Made by a program: the position numbers and the translations under genes | Shown here: piece by piece, positions 1-6,791 of the stretch | How the letters are laid out: each line of letters starts with the position of its first letter | Position numbering within the stretch: the first letter of the stretch is position 1 | The notes under the pieces: generated by a model | Database searches by the model: none | Told to the model about the DNA's origin: nothing | The model's input: the letters and a program-made list of their open reading frames with translations, nothing else | From: Deferribacteraceae bacterium | GTDB lineage: Bacteria; Chrysiogenota; Deferribacteres; Deferribacterales; JAISNW01 | DNA length: 16,705 bases | Direction: 5' to 3' | Assembly: GCA_031278965.1 (NCBI GenBank) | Contig: JAITJJ010000088.1 | Span: forward strand, 1-16,705

Positions 1-2
1 CC

Positions 3-497
3 ATCGCTTTTCAGGAGGTGAATGAGGAACATAAGAGGATTCTTGAGCACAACAATAAGATGATTAAGGTTATAGAGCGCCTGGTAACGGAGGATAAGGC
101 AAAAGAGCTTATAAACGCCCGTCTGGATCTGACGGAGCTTAGAAATAAACTCTTCCGTGCCAATGATATGATTAAAAATTATAAATATCAACTTGATGAA
201 CAGCTTATAAAATATTCCAACCTTAACCGCAGAACTTTTATGCAAATTGAACGGCTTTTTAACACCGTAAAGGGAAAAACATCGCTTAAAGGCGAGGAAT
301 CTGTGGCGGTTCTCTCCTTCCTCTCCAGAGAGTTTGAAAGGGTGAGAAAGCAGTTTATAGATGAGGAAAAGGGGCTGCAATCAAAAAAAGATGAAGAAGA
401 GCCAACCTTCGAATCCGTGGAAGAGCAGATGTTAAAGGAAAAATTTTCCGCAAAGTTAGATAGCTTTGGAAATAACAAAAGTATAGGTGATAAATAG
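3..497 (+). CDS. Coiled-coil protein of unknown function, probably 5'-partial
   Basis: I do not recognise this family. The reading frame is open to the left edge (codons from base 3 read I-A-F-Q-E-V-N-E-E), so the true start probably lies upstream of the window. The first start-like codon, GTG at 18, overlaps the AGGAGG at 13-18, so that purine run cannot act as its ribosome binding site and is more likely coding sequence. The visible protein is highly charged, with few prolines or glycines and Leu/Ile/Met at heptad-like spacing over most of its length, which suggests a long helical coiled coil. There is no visible membrane segment or catalytic motif. The C-terminus is an acidic, lysine-rich tail. 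It ends 2 bases before nadK and was probably co-transcribed with it, but that does not reveal its function. Confidence 0.7.
   Translation: MAFQEVNEEHKRILEHNNKMIKVIERLVTEDKAKELINARLDLTELRNKLFRANDMIKNYKYQLDEQLIKYSNLNRRTFMQIERLFNTVKGKTSLKGEESVAVLSFLSREFERVRKQFIDEEKGLQSKKDEEEPTFESVEEQMLKEKFSAKLDSFGNNKSIGDK
485..490 (+). promoter_or_regulatory. Ribosome binding site for nadK
   Basis: AGGTGA sits 9 bases before the ATG at 500, inside the end of the preceding gene. It supports that ATG as the nadK start. Confidence 0.6.
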
Positions 498-499
498 GT

Positions 500-1366
500 A
501 TGAAAAACAGGATAAAGACTGTTTCCATTGTGGCAAATCCGGATAATATCAATATGAAGGCGGTTTTGCAGGAGCTTCTGGAGGCGCTGAATAGGTATCA
601 CGTGGACATTCTCTTTGAAAAACGGGCGGCGGAGGTTTTAGGGCACGGGTGGCACACCTCTGAGACGGATATTCGTGAAAAATCTGACTTTATGATAGTT
701 TTGGGAGGCGACGGAACAGTCCTCTCGGCGGCGCGTCTCTTGGGTTCCTCTGAAGTGCCGATACTTGGGGTACATATGGGAAAACTCGGTTTTATCACCG
801 AAATAAACCCCGTAGACGTGAGAGACGCGTTAAGCGCCGTTATGGAACACCGTATGCCTACTCATCGCCGTATGCGCATTCAATGCGAGATAATCAGAAA
901 CGGCGAGACGGTCTTTAAAGCAAACGCTTTGAACGATATTACCATAAACAAAGGCGGGCTTGCGCGGATGGTGGAGTTTGATGTTTTTTCCGGGCATAAC
1001 CGGGTGGGTTCTTACCGTGCGGACGGCTTTATCGTTTCCACGCCAACCGGCTCCACCGGATACGCCCTCTCCGCGGGGGGCGCCATAGTGGATCCGAGTA
1101 TGCAGCTTATGCTCTTATGCCCTATCTGCGCCCACTCTATGACAAGCCGCGAGCTAATAGTTCCCCACTCAACTATAATAAGGATAGAGCTTACGCACCC
1201 GCGGCAGGACATATATGTATCCCAAGATGGGCAGGTAGGCAAAAACCTTCTTATGGGGGATTCCCTTGTGATAAAGAGGACGGACTTTGATACCATAATC
1301 TACTACAAGCCTGAAAGGAATTTTTATGACTATCTCCGCTCCAAATTTGGCTGGGAGTCAAATTAA
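500..1366 (+). CDS. nadK: NAD kinase
   Basis: It phosphorylates NAD+ to NADP+ in the cytosol, the only known route to NADP. The 288-residue length is typical of bacterial NadK. The diagnostic nucleotide-binding motif GGDGT is at residues 69-73, followed by the expected G-K-L-G-F element. NDITINKG at 145-152 and the glycine-rich TPTGSTGYALSAGG at 181-194 complete the NAD-binding site. The C-terminal part carries the usual S-x-D-G-x element before the last helices. The ATG is preceded by AGGTGA. The gene follows the coiled-coil gene by 2 bases and precedes recN by 3 bases; nadK-recN adjacency is common in bacteria. No key residue appears to be missing. Confidence 0.97.
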   Translation: MKNRIKTVSIVANPDNINMKAVLQELLEALNRYHVDILFEKRAAEVLGHGWHTSETDIREKSDFMIVLGGDGTVLSAARLLGSSEVPILGVHMGKLGFITEINPVDVRDALSAVMEHRMPTHRRMRIQCEIIRNGETVFKANALNDITINKGGLARMVEFDVFSGHNRVGSYRADGFIVSTPTGSTGYALSAGGAIVDPSMQLMLLCPICAHSMTSRELIVPHSTIIRIELTHPRQDIYVSQDGQVGKNLLMGDSLVIKRTDFDTIIYYKPERNFYDYLRSKFGWESN

Positions 1367-1369
1367 CCG

Positions 1370-3007
1370 ATGCTTGCCTACCTTTCGGTTAAAAATGTTT
1401 CTGTCATAGAGAGCGTTGCCTTTGAGCTCCGTGAAGGTTTAACGGTTATAACAGGGGAGACCGGTTCCGGGAAATCTGTTTTGGTAAACTCTCTTAAACT
1501 CCTCTTAGGAGACCGTTTCCAAAGAGGGATGCTTAGGGAAGGCGCGGATAAACTTGTAATAGAAGGGATTTTCACTGGGCTTGAAAAGATTCCGAATGAA
1601 TTGAAAGAACCTTTTGATATAGAGGACGAGCTTGTTATCAGACGGGAAGCAAACGAGGCGGGGAAAAACAGGATTTTTATAAACGGCATCCTCGCCTCCG
1701 CCGCACAGCTTAAAGAGTTTGCTCCGTATCTTGCGGATATACACGCCCAACACGAATATCAGAGCCTCACCAACCCTGCGGGACATCTGCCGCTTCTGGA
1801 TTCTTTTGTTTCAAAAGAAGTTTTGTCGGAATATACGGAAAGCTATGAAAAATACCTTGCCGCCAAACGCGAACTGGAAAAGTTGAAAAAGGAGAACGAG
1901 GAAGCAGAGAGATACCGGGATCTTCTGGAAGTGCGTTTTAAGGAGATTCAGGATGCGGAGATAGACCTAAAAAGGGATTCTGAGCTTGAGGAGCGGGTCA
2001 ATTACATCTCCCATCGAGAAAGGATTCGGGAAGGTGTCCAGAGCGCATATGAAAGTATTGCAGAGGGAGAGATAAATGCGGAAGAGCTTGTTACAAAGGG
2101 TGTGAGGGCTTTATCCGGCATATCTTCCGTCAGCAGAGCCGCGGCGGAAGCGGCGGAGCTTTTAAGCTCCGCCTTAGAAAATCTTAACGAAGCGGAGCGC
2201 ATATTGTCTCCCCTTGTTCTGCAAGAGGAAGAAGAGGATTTGGATAAGCTTGTCCAGCGTAAATATCTGTTGCAGGAGCTTATGAAAAAATACGGCGGTT
2301 CACTTGAGAATGTGCTCTCAAAGGGGGAGGAGACGGCGTTGTGCCTCCGAAATCTGAAGGACGGGGAACATCTCCTATCCGCCCTTGACAAGGCGCTCAC
2401 AGAAGCGGAAGTAACCGCACGGAAAGCGGCGGAAAAACTGCTGGGAGAACGAATCTCGGTATCAGAGCGTTTAAGCGGGGAACTTAAAGGGATATTGGGG
2501 GATTTGGAGCTTGCGGGAACGGAGTTTAAGACGGTGTTTGCCAAACTTCCAACTCTGAATGAGAGCGGAGGGGTGACAGGAGAGTTTTATATATCCGTCA
2601 ACAAAGGGTTTGAACCCGCACCCCTGGCGCAGATTGCCTCCGGTGGCGAAGTTAGCAGGGTAATGCTGGCGATCACTGAGATATTTTCCTCCAAAGACAG
2701 CTGCGGCACTATCCTCTTTGATGAGATTGATACCGGAATCAGCGGACGGACAGCAAAAAAGGTGGCGGAAAAGCTCGCCAAACTGTCGGAAAGCAAGCAG
2801 GTACTCTCCATAACCCACCTTCCGGTGGTGGCGGCCAAAGGGGATACGCATATCCATATCCATAAAATTAGCGAGGGTGATAAAACAAAAACCATAATTA
2901 CCCTGTTGAGCGAAGCGGAGAGACCGTCAAAACTTGCCGCTATGATAGCAGGCGATGTTACGGAAGCATCACTAAAACAAGCAAAGGAGCTGTTAGAGAG
3001 CAAATGA
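1370..3007 (+). CDS. recN: DNA repair protein RecN
   Basis: This is an SMC-like ATPase that acts early in recombinational repair of double-strand breaks. The Walker A motif GETGSGKS is at residues 29-36. The family signature D-I-H-A-Q-H-E-Y-Q-S-L follows, with the usual second Gly of DIHGQHE replaced by Ala. A long central coiled coil (roughly residues 150-370) is followed by an ABC signature-like ASGGEVSR. Walker B ILFDEIDTGISG starts near residue 448, with D451/E452, and the H-loop region is S-I-T-H-L-P. The 545 residues are close to the family norm. A GGGAG at 1353-1357 precedes the ATG by 12 bases. The stop overlaps the start of the next gene in an ATGA arrangement, which suggests translational coupling. 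Confidence 0.97.
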   Translation: MLAYLSVKNVSVIESVAFELREGLTVITGETGSGKSVLVNSLKLLLGDRFQRGMLREGADKLVIEGIFTGLEKIPNELKEPFDIEDELVIRREANEAGKNRIFINGILASAAQLKEFAPYLADIHAQHEYQSLTNPAGHLPLLDSFVSKEVLSEYTESYEKYLAAKRELEKLKKENEEAERYRDLLEVRFKEIQDAEIDLKRDSELEERVNYISHRERIREGVQSAYESIAEGEINAEELVTKGVRALSGISSVSRAAAEAAELLSSALENLNEAERILSPLVLQEEEEDLDKLVQRKYLLQELMKKYGGSLENVLSKGEETALCLRNLKDGEHLLSALDKALTEAEVTARKAAEKLLGERISVSERLSGELKGILGDLELAGTEFKTVFAKLPTLNESGGVTGEFYISVNKGFEPAPLAQIASGGEVSRVMLAITEIFSSKDSCGTILFDEIDTGISGRTAKKVAEKLAKLSESKQVLSITHLPVVAAKGDTHIHIHKISEGDKTKTIITLLSEAERPSKLAAMIAGDVTEASLKQAKELLESK

Positions 3008-3636
3008 AAGAAACTATCTTGGCATTTTTCGGAAGTGCGATGGTTTTTCTGGTGAACACGGTGGGGGCGCTTGGCTATCCTGGCATAATTTTGCTTATGG
3101 CGGTAGAGAGCTCGTTTATACCATTCCCCAGCGAGGTTGTAATCCCCCCCGCGGGTTATCTGACGGTTCATGGAGATATGAATATCGTTCTTGTGGCGGC
3201 AGCAGGGATTTTGGGTAGTTTGATAGGAGCGTCAATTAACTATTCTCTGGCGTTTTTCTTAGGGAGGAAGTTTTTAATAAAGTATCAGCGCTTCCTATTC
3301 CTCAATGAGAAGCGGATAGACGCTATGGATACCTTTTTCCGCAGGCACGGGGAGATAACAACTTTTGCGGGGAGGCTTATTCCGGGTGTGCGGCAGCTTA
3401 TATCCCTACCGGCGGGGCTTGCCCGTATGGGTTTTGGTAAGTTTATTGCATATACCGCATTGGGAGCGGGGATATGGGTTATAATCCTTGCATATATCGG
3501 ACGTTTTGTGGGCAACAATGCGGAGCTTGTAAAAGAATATTCCCACAGGATAGGGCTTGCCATATTCCCCATAATCCTCATCCTCTTGGCCGCCTATATA
3601 TTGATAACTCGTTATGTGGAGAAGAAGCTTGAATAA
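3004..3636 (+). CDS. DedA-family integral membrane protein
   Basis: This 210-residue polytopic inner-membrane protein belongs to the DedA/SNARE-associated (VTT) family, whose members include undecaprenyl-phosphate and phospholipid flippases or transporters. Several hydrophobic segments are visible near the N-terminus, the middle and the C-terminus. The family hallmarks are present: E-S-S-F-I-P-F-P-S-E near residues 37-46, and F-A-G-R-L-I-P-G-V-R followed by G-L-A-R-M-G-F in the second half. The conserved acidic residues and arginine thought to be essential in DedA proteins are therefore retained. Its start is coupled to recN by a 4-base overlap, and its end overlaps the following endopeptidase gene. 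Placement beside a cell-wall hydrolase would fit a role in envelope lipid-carrier recycling, but the exact substrate is not deducible. Confidence 0.93.
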   Translation: MKETILAFFGSAMVFLVNTVGALGYPGIILLMAVESSFIPFPSEVVIPPAGYLTVHGDMNIVLVAAAGILGSLIGASINYSLAFFLGRKFLIKYQRFLFLNEKRIDAMDTFFRRHGEITTFAGRLIPGVRQLISLPAGLARMGFGKFIAYTALGAGIWVIILAYIGRFVGNNAELVKEYSHRIGLAIFPIILILLAAYILITRYVEKKLE

Positions 3637-4783
3637 ACTGCTTGCGGCACTCTTTTTACTTGTTTTTTCTGGAGCGGCATTCGCGGAAACATATGTAGTG
3701 CAAAGGGGGGATACCCTCTCTCTCATCCTTCAGGATACCTTCACCTTTTCGGAGGTAAACAGCATTGCAAAGCAGATTAAAGCAAAATATCCGTCCTATA
3801 TCTTAAAAGCGGGGATGCTTGCCGAAAAAAGTGCGGACAGCTTTGCTCTGCGCCTCTCCCTTGATAAAGAGATAATGGTAAGCCGCACAGAGCTTGGGGA
3901 AGTGGAAGTGGAACTCTTTACATACCCTACCGAGAGCTTGGTTACCCTGATTCAAGGGAGGATAAATACCAACCTTTTCAGCGCCCTGGCGGAGATCGGG
4001 GAATCGGCGGAGCTTGCCCAAGGCCTTGCACGAATCTTTGAATGGGAGATAGATTTCTTAAAAGATATTCGCAAAGGGGATACCTTTAAGGTTGTGGCGG
4101 AAAAGCGTTTTGTGCGGGGAAAGTTTACAGGCTATGGGAGGGTTCTTGCCGCTGAATTTAATGTTAATAAGCGCAGCCATAAGGCTTTTTGGTATAAAGC
4201 CGGCACGAAATACGGATATTTCAACGAAAACGCAAAGGTATTAGAGCGCGGATTTCTACGGGTTCCCCTCCCATACGGGCGTATAACTTCACGTTTTACG
4301 GATTCCAGACTTCACCCTGTAACACAAAAATATCAGCCCCATTACGGGGTTGATTACGCCGCCGCCGTAGGAACTCCTGTAATGGTTACTGCTTCGGGGG
4401 TTATAGTCCGCAAGAGTTACAGCGAAAACAACGGATATTTTGTGGAAGTCCGTCATTCAAATAACTATAGCACATTCTACCTGCATCTAAACGGGTTTAA
4501 TAACGCGGTGAAACAGGGCGCGTATGTAAATCAGGGTGATGTGATAGGGTATGTGGGCAAGAGCGGGATGGCAACAGGTCCGCACTTGGACTATAGGATA
4601 AGGCATAAAAACAGGTGGTTAAATCCGTTGGATTTTATTGCGGAAGTTCCGGTTTTGGAGCGGTTTGATAAAAAGGAGTTTGCTCTGTTAGCGGAGAAAT
4701 ACACTAAAATTATGAATCCTGTCCAAATTTTTGATTCCTCCGTGATGTATGCCATCAATACCATCCCTGTCATGCTGCCGTAA
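3614..4783 (+). CDS. Secreted M23-family (LytM/MepM-like) murein endopeptidase
   Basis: This is probably a periplasmic zinc endopeptidase acting on peptidoglycan cross-links. Residues 1-24 form a signal peptide: a basic N-terminus, a Leu/Phe core and an A-F-A cleavage site. A LysM-like segment beginning Y-V-V-Q-R-G-D-T-L follows, then a MepM/YebA-like middle domain (E-W-E-I-D-F-L-K-D-I-R-K-G-D). The C-terminal peptidase domain has H243-x3-D247 (H-Y-G-V-D), H291 in Y-L-H-L, and the last motif reads H324-L-D326. In most M23 enzymes that motif is H-x-H and its second His binds zinc. Asp can bind zinc, and I recall this variant from other bacteria, so the protein need not be inactive. The ATG overlaps dedA by 23 bases. 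At 389 residues it is a normal length for a MepM-like protein. Confidence 0.92.
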   Translation: MWRRSLNKLLAALFLLVFSGAAFAETYVVQRGDTLSLILQDTFTFSEVNSIAKQIKAKYPSYILKAGMLAEKSADSFALRLSLDKEIMVSRTELGEVEVELFTYPTESLVTLIQGRINTNLFSALAEIGESAELAQGLARIFEWEIDFLKDIRKGDTFKVVAEKRFVRGKFTGYGRVLAAEFNVNKRSHKAFWYKAGTKYGYFNENAKVLERGFLRVPLPYGRITSRFTDSRLHPVTQKYQPHYGVDYAAAVGTPVMVTASGVIVRKSYSENNGYFVEVRHSNNYSTFYLHLNGFNNAVKQGAYVNQGDVIGYVGKSGMATGPHLDYRIRHKNRWLNPLDFIAEVPVLERFDKKEFALLAEKYTKIMNPVQIFDSSVMYAINTIPVMLP

Positions 4784-4804
4784 CTTAATGAACAATATCA
4801 GTTA

Positions 4805-5818
4805 ATGAAAAAGATAGGGATATTCGGCGGAACCTTCAATCCGATACATCTGGGGCACGCTCGCCTTGCGTATAATGTTTACAGCAATTTTAAGCTGGAT
4901 GAGCTTGTTTTTATCCCTACAAAACTCCCTCCCCATAAATCGGAACCCAATGCATCCGCGAAAGATCGCTATAATATGGCCATCATTACCGCTCAAGCGC
5001 TATCCCAATCCGGCATCTGCAACTTTACGGTTTCCGACTTTGAGATAAAATCTGCCGGCGTATCCTACACCTATCTTACATTATTGGAGTGGAGGAGGCG
5101 GTATCCCTCTGATGCTCTCTATTTCATCACCGGCAGCGACATCTTCATCACCATTGAGAGTTGGCAAAACTTTATGGAACTCTTTGAGCTGACAAACTTC
5201 ATTGTGGCAAACAGAGAGGTTTCTTTTGAGAAGGTGTTGTCAACCATCCCTAAGGAACTTCTGGGCAGGGTTACGAATTTCAGAGCGTATATATCCGCTT
5301 CTTCAAAAGAGTTAATGAGCGGGAGTATTATACTCTATGAAATGGATCCTGTTAAAATATCCAGCACGGTTGTGCGCGGGCAACTTGCAAACCTGATCGG
5401 GATAAATGGGATTAAGGCAAGCTTTACGGAGGGGCTGCTTGAGAATGTCTATAAATATATTTTGGAGAAAAATTTATATGAAGGGGGCGCAATGGAAGGA
5501 CTGAAACTGCTCTGCCGACTTATTGACGATAAGTTGGGAGAAGATATTGTATCTTTTAATCTAAGGGGAATATCCTCTATAACCGATTATCTGGTGATAG
5601 CCACAGGGAAAGCTGATACCCATGTGAAAGCAATATCAGAGCATCTCTTAACCGAGATGAGAAATAACGGGATTCCCCCGCTAGCCTATGAAGGGTTAAC
5701 GGAGGGGGTTTGGGTATGCATAGATTTTGGGGATATTATAGTCCATATAATGCGGGAAGTTGAGCGAGAATACTATAATCTGGAAGGGATCTGGGGCGGG
5801 GCGCCAAAGGCGGAATAG
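4805..5818 (+). CDS. nadD-rsfS: Fused NadD (nicotinate-nucleotide adenylyltransferase) and RsfS (ribosomal silencing factor)
   Basis: One uninterrupted 337-codon frame encodes two normally separate proteins. Residues 1 to about 225 are NadD, which adenylylates nicotinate mononucleotide during NAD synthesis. It has GGTFNPIHLGH at 8-18 (nucleotidyltransferase H-x-G-H site), a P-P-H-K segment and ISSTVVRG near 185. Residues about 230-337 are a full-length RsfS, which binds ribosomal protein uL14 and blocks subunit joining. Its hallmarks include D-Y-L-V-I-A-T-G, W-V-C-I-D-F-G-D-I-I-V-H and a C-terminal Y-Y-N-L-E-x-x-W. Almost no linker separates the domains. The RsfS part starts with an in-frame ATG at 5492 preceded by AAGGGGG (5481-5487), so a separate RsfS could also be made by internal initiation. 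nadD and rsfS are often adjacent. No good ribosome binding site precedes 4805. Confidence 0.93.
   Translation: MKKIGIFGGTFNPIHLGHARLAYNVYSNFKLDELVFIPTKLPPHKSEPNASAKDRYNMAIITAQALSQSGICNFTVSDFEIKSAGVSYTYLTLLEWRRRYPSDALYFITGSDIFITIESWQNFMELFELTNFIVANREVSFEKVLSTIPKELLGRVTNFRAYISASSKELMSGSIILYEMDPVKISSTVVRGQLANLIGINGIKASFTEGLLENVYKYILEKNLYEGGAMEGLKLLCRLIDDKLGEDIVSFNLRGISSITDYLVIATGKADTHVKAISEHLLTEMRNNGIPPLAYEGLTEGVWVCIDFGDIIVHIMREVEREYYNLEGIWGGAPKAE
5481..5494 (+). promoter_or_regulatory. Possible internal ribosome binding site and start codon for a free RsfS
   Basis: AAGGGGG at 5481-5487 lies 4 bases before an in-frame ATG at 5492, exactly at the domain boundary of the fused gene. Translation from here would give a 108-residue protein, a normal RsfS length. 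It may be a relic of the ancestral separate gene or may still be used. Confidence 0.4.
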
Positions 5819-6025
5819 TGGTTGAAATTACCTGTGAAAATAGGAATTTTTTCAATTGTCTGCAATTCCCATATTGCAAAACTTGCAATACTCTGAAAAG
5901 CACAGAATTAACCGCAAAGATAAGAGAATTGCATAACTGGGGGCAATGAAATATAAAGACGACAAAAGAACTTTATACGGTGTCGCAAGTAATGCCGGTT
6001 TACCTTTGGGCGGGTTGCTTTATTG
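5819..6025. other. Non-coding or decayed stretch after the nadD-rsfS fusion
   Basis: I see no recognisable gene here. Two tiny + strand frames exist. One starts GTG at 5818, overlapping the upstream TAG, and runs 43 codons to TGA at 5947-5949 with the cysteine-containing string C-L-Q-F-P-Y-C-K-T-C. The other starts ATG at 5946, after GGGGG, and runs 27 codons to TAA at 6027-6029. Neither resembles a family known to me. I found no convincing terminator hairpin. The stretch directly adjoins pseudogene remnants and is most simply read as part of the same decaying segment. Confidence 0.4.
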
Positions 6026-6231
6026 TTAATCCGAATTTGTGGGAATGACTTTGTAATCCAGCCCCCAACTTTCCATCGCGGAGATAATAGGATGCATTGT
6101 TTCTCCGAGTTTGCTTAGGAGTATTCAACACGCGGCGGCACCTCGGGATAAGCGGTTCGGATTATGATTCCGTCCCGTTGCATAGAGCGCAAGCTGTCAG
6201 TCAGTACTTTTTGGCTGATACCGTCAAGACT
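6026..6231 (-). pseudogene. Remnant of an HxlR-family transcriptional regulator (C-terminal half, frameshifted)
   Basis: On the - strand the sequence from 6231 downward reads S-L-D-G-I-S-Q-K-V-L-T-D-S-L-R, then R-D-G-I-I-I-R, then Y-P-E-V-P-P-R-V-E-Y-S. This is the recognition helix and wing of an HxlR-type winged helix. At about 6118-6121 the frame breaks, with an apparent one-base deletion (a missing C on the - strand) giving an immediate TAA. In the next frame the family C-terminus continues: L-S-K-L-G-E-T-M-H-P-I-I, then M-E-S-W-G-L-D-Y-K, ending at TAA (6026-6028). Upstream of S-L-D a stop is met at once (6232-6234) and the N-terminal half, including the conserved cysteine, is absent. 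HxlR regulators typically sense redox or electrophile stress and sit beside oxidoreductases. Confidence 0.85.
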
Positions 6232-6657
6232 TTACTAAATGCCGCCCTGGGCAAAATCAACAAGGCGGCTTTTAATGGCAGAATGTCTACGGGAACCGCA
6301 TACATTTCCAAAGAACAGTCGAGCATTGCAGACAGCGCCGCAATTCAGAGCGGCTTTTACAACGCGCCCACGGTGCTGACCCTGTTTGCGCCAAAGAATT
6401 TTCTCTATTCCTCTGCTGATTCTTACATTGCCGCTCAAAACATTATGCTGGCCCCTCATTCCCTCGGTCTTGGCTTCTGTATGGTTGCCCGTGCGGAGGA
6501 CACCTTCTCAAGCGAATTGGGACAGCGGCTTCAAAAAGAATGGGGCATTGACGAAGCCTGCGAGGCAAAAATTCATATAACCCTGGGCTATCCCGCCGGA
6601 GACACGCCGGCTACGGCAAAACCGCGCAAGGAAAACCGAATTGTGAGGGTTTCATAA
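6232..6657 (+). pseudogene. Remnant of a nitroreductase-family flavoprotein, 5'-truncated
   Basis: The frame ending at the TAA at 6655-6657 encodes about the last two thirds of a nitroreductase. Visible parts include F-Y-N-A-P-T-V-L, D-S-Y-I-A-A-Q-N-I-M-L-A-P-H-S-L-G-L-G, L-Q-K-E-W-G-I-D, I-T-L-G-Y-P-A-G-D and a P-R-K-E-N-R terminus. The N-terminal region that holds the conserved Arg-rich FMN-binding loop and the P-x-G-x-N-x-Q motif is missing. The frame remains open upstream to a TTG at 6097, but those 45 codons are the antisense of the HxlR remnant and not nitroreductase sequence. I see no internal frameshift in the part that remains. The lost flavin site makes activity unlikely. An automated annotation would probably call 6097-6657 a nitroreductase gene, which would be misleading. 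Confidence 0.82.
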
Positions 6658-6791
6658 CGGGGCGCGGCATCAAACATGTTTAGAGTTTAAAATTATCCGT
6701 TAGAATGCGGGTTTTTCGCCCTCAAGCCGAAAAGGTTACTTTTTCAGATTTTTAATGAAAAATTAGTGGTTCTGATATATCTTTAAGTATT
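6658..6791 (+). other. Intergenic spacer upstream of the deacetylase-like gene
   Basis: This A+T-rich spacer contains a weak promoter-like TATATC at 6776-6781 without a good -35 partner, and a short A/T-only inverted repeat (ATTTTT/AAAAAT) near 6748-6763. Nothing here is convincing as a terminator or operator. Confidence 0.3.

Noticed and set aside
13..24. AGGAGG at 13-18 as the ribosome binding site for a start at GTG 18 or ATG 22.
   Set aside because: GTG 18 overlaps the motif itself, and the ATG at 22 is in another frame that stops after a few codons; the motif is probably coding sequence of a gene beginning upstream.
2002..2544. Long - strand open frame within recN (180 codons).
   Set aside because: It is a serine- and arginine-rich shadow of the recN coding sequence with no recognisable motif.
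6097..6657. Intact 186-residue nitroreductase gene starting at TTG 6097.
   Set aside because: The first 45 codons are antisense to a recognisable HxlR remnant, and the flavin-binding N-terminus is missing; it is a chimera made by deletion.
6748..6763. Terminator or operator from the ATTTTT/AAAAAT inverted repeat.
   Set aside because: It is pure A/T, short and followed by no T-run; such repeats are common by chance in an A+T-rich spacer.
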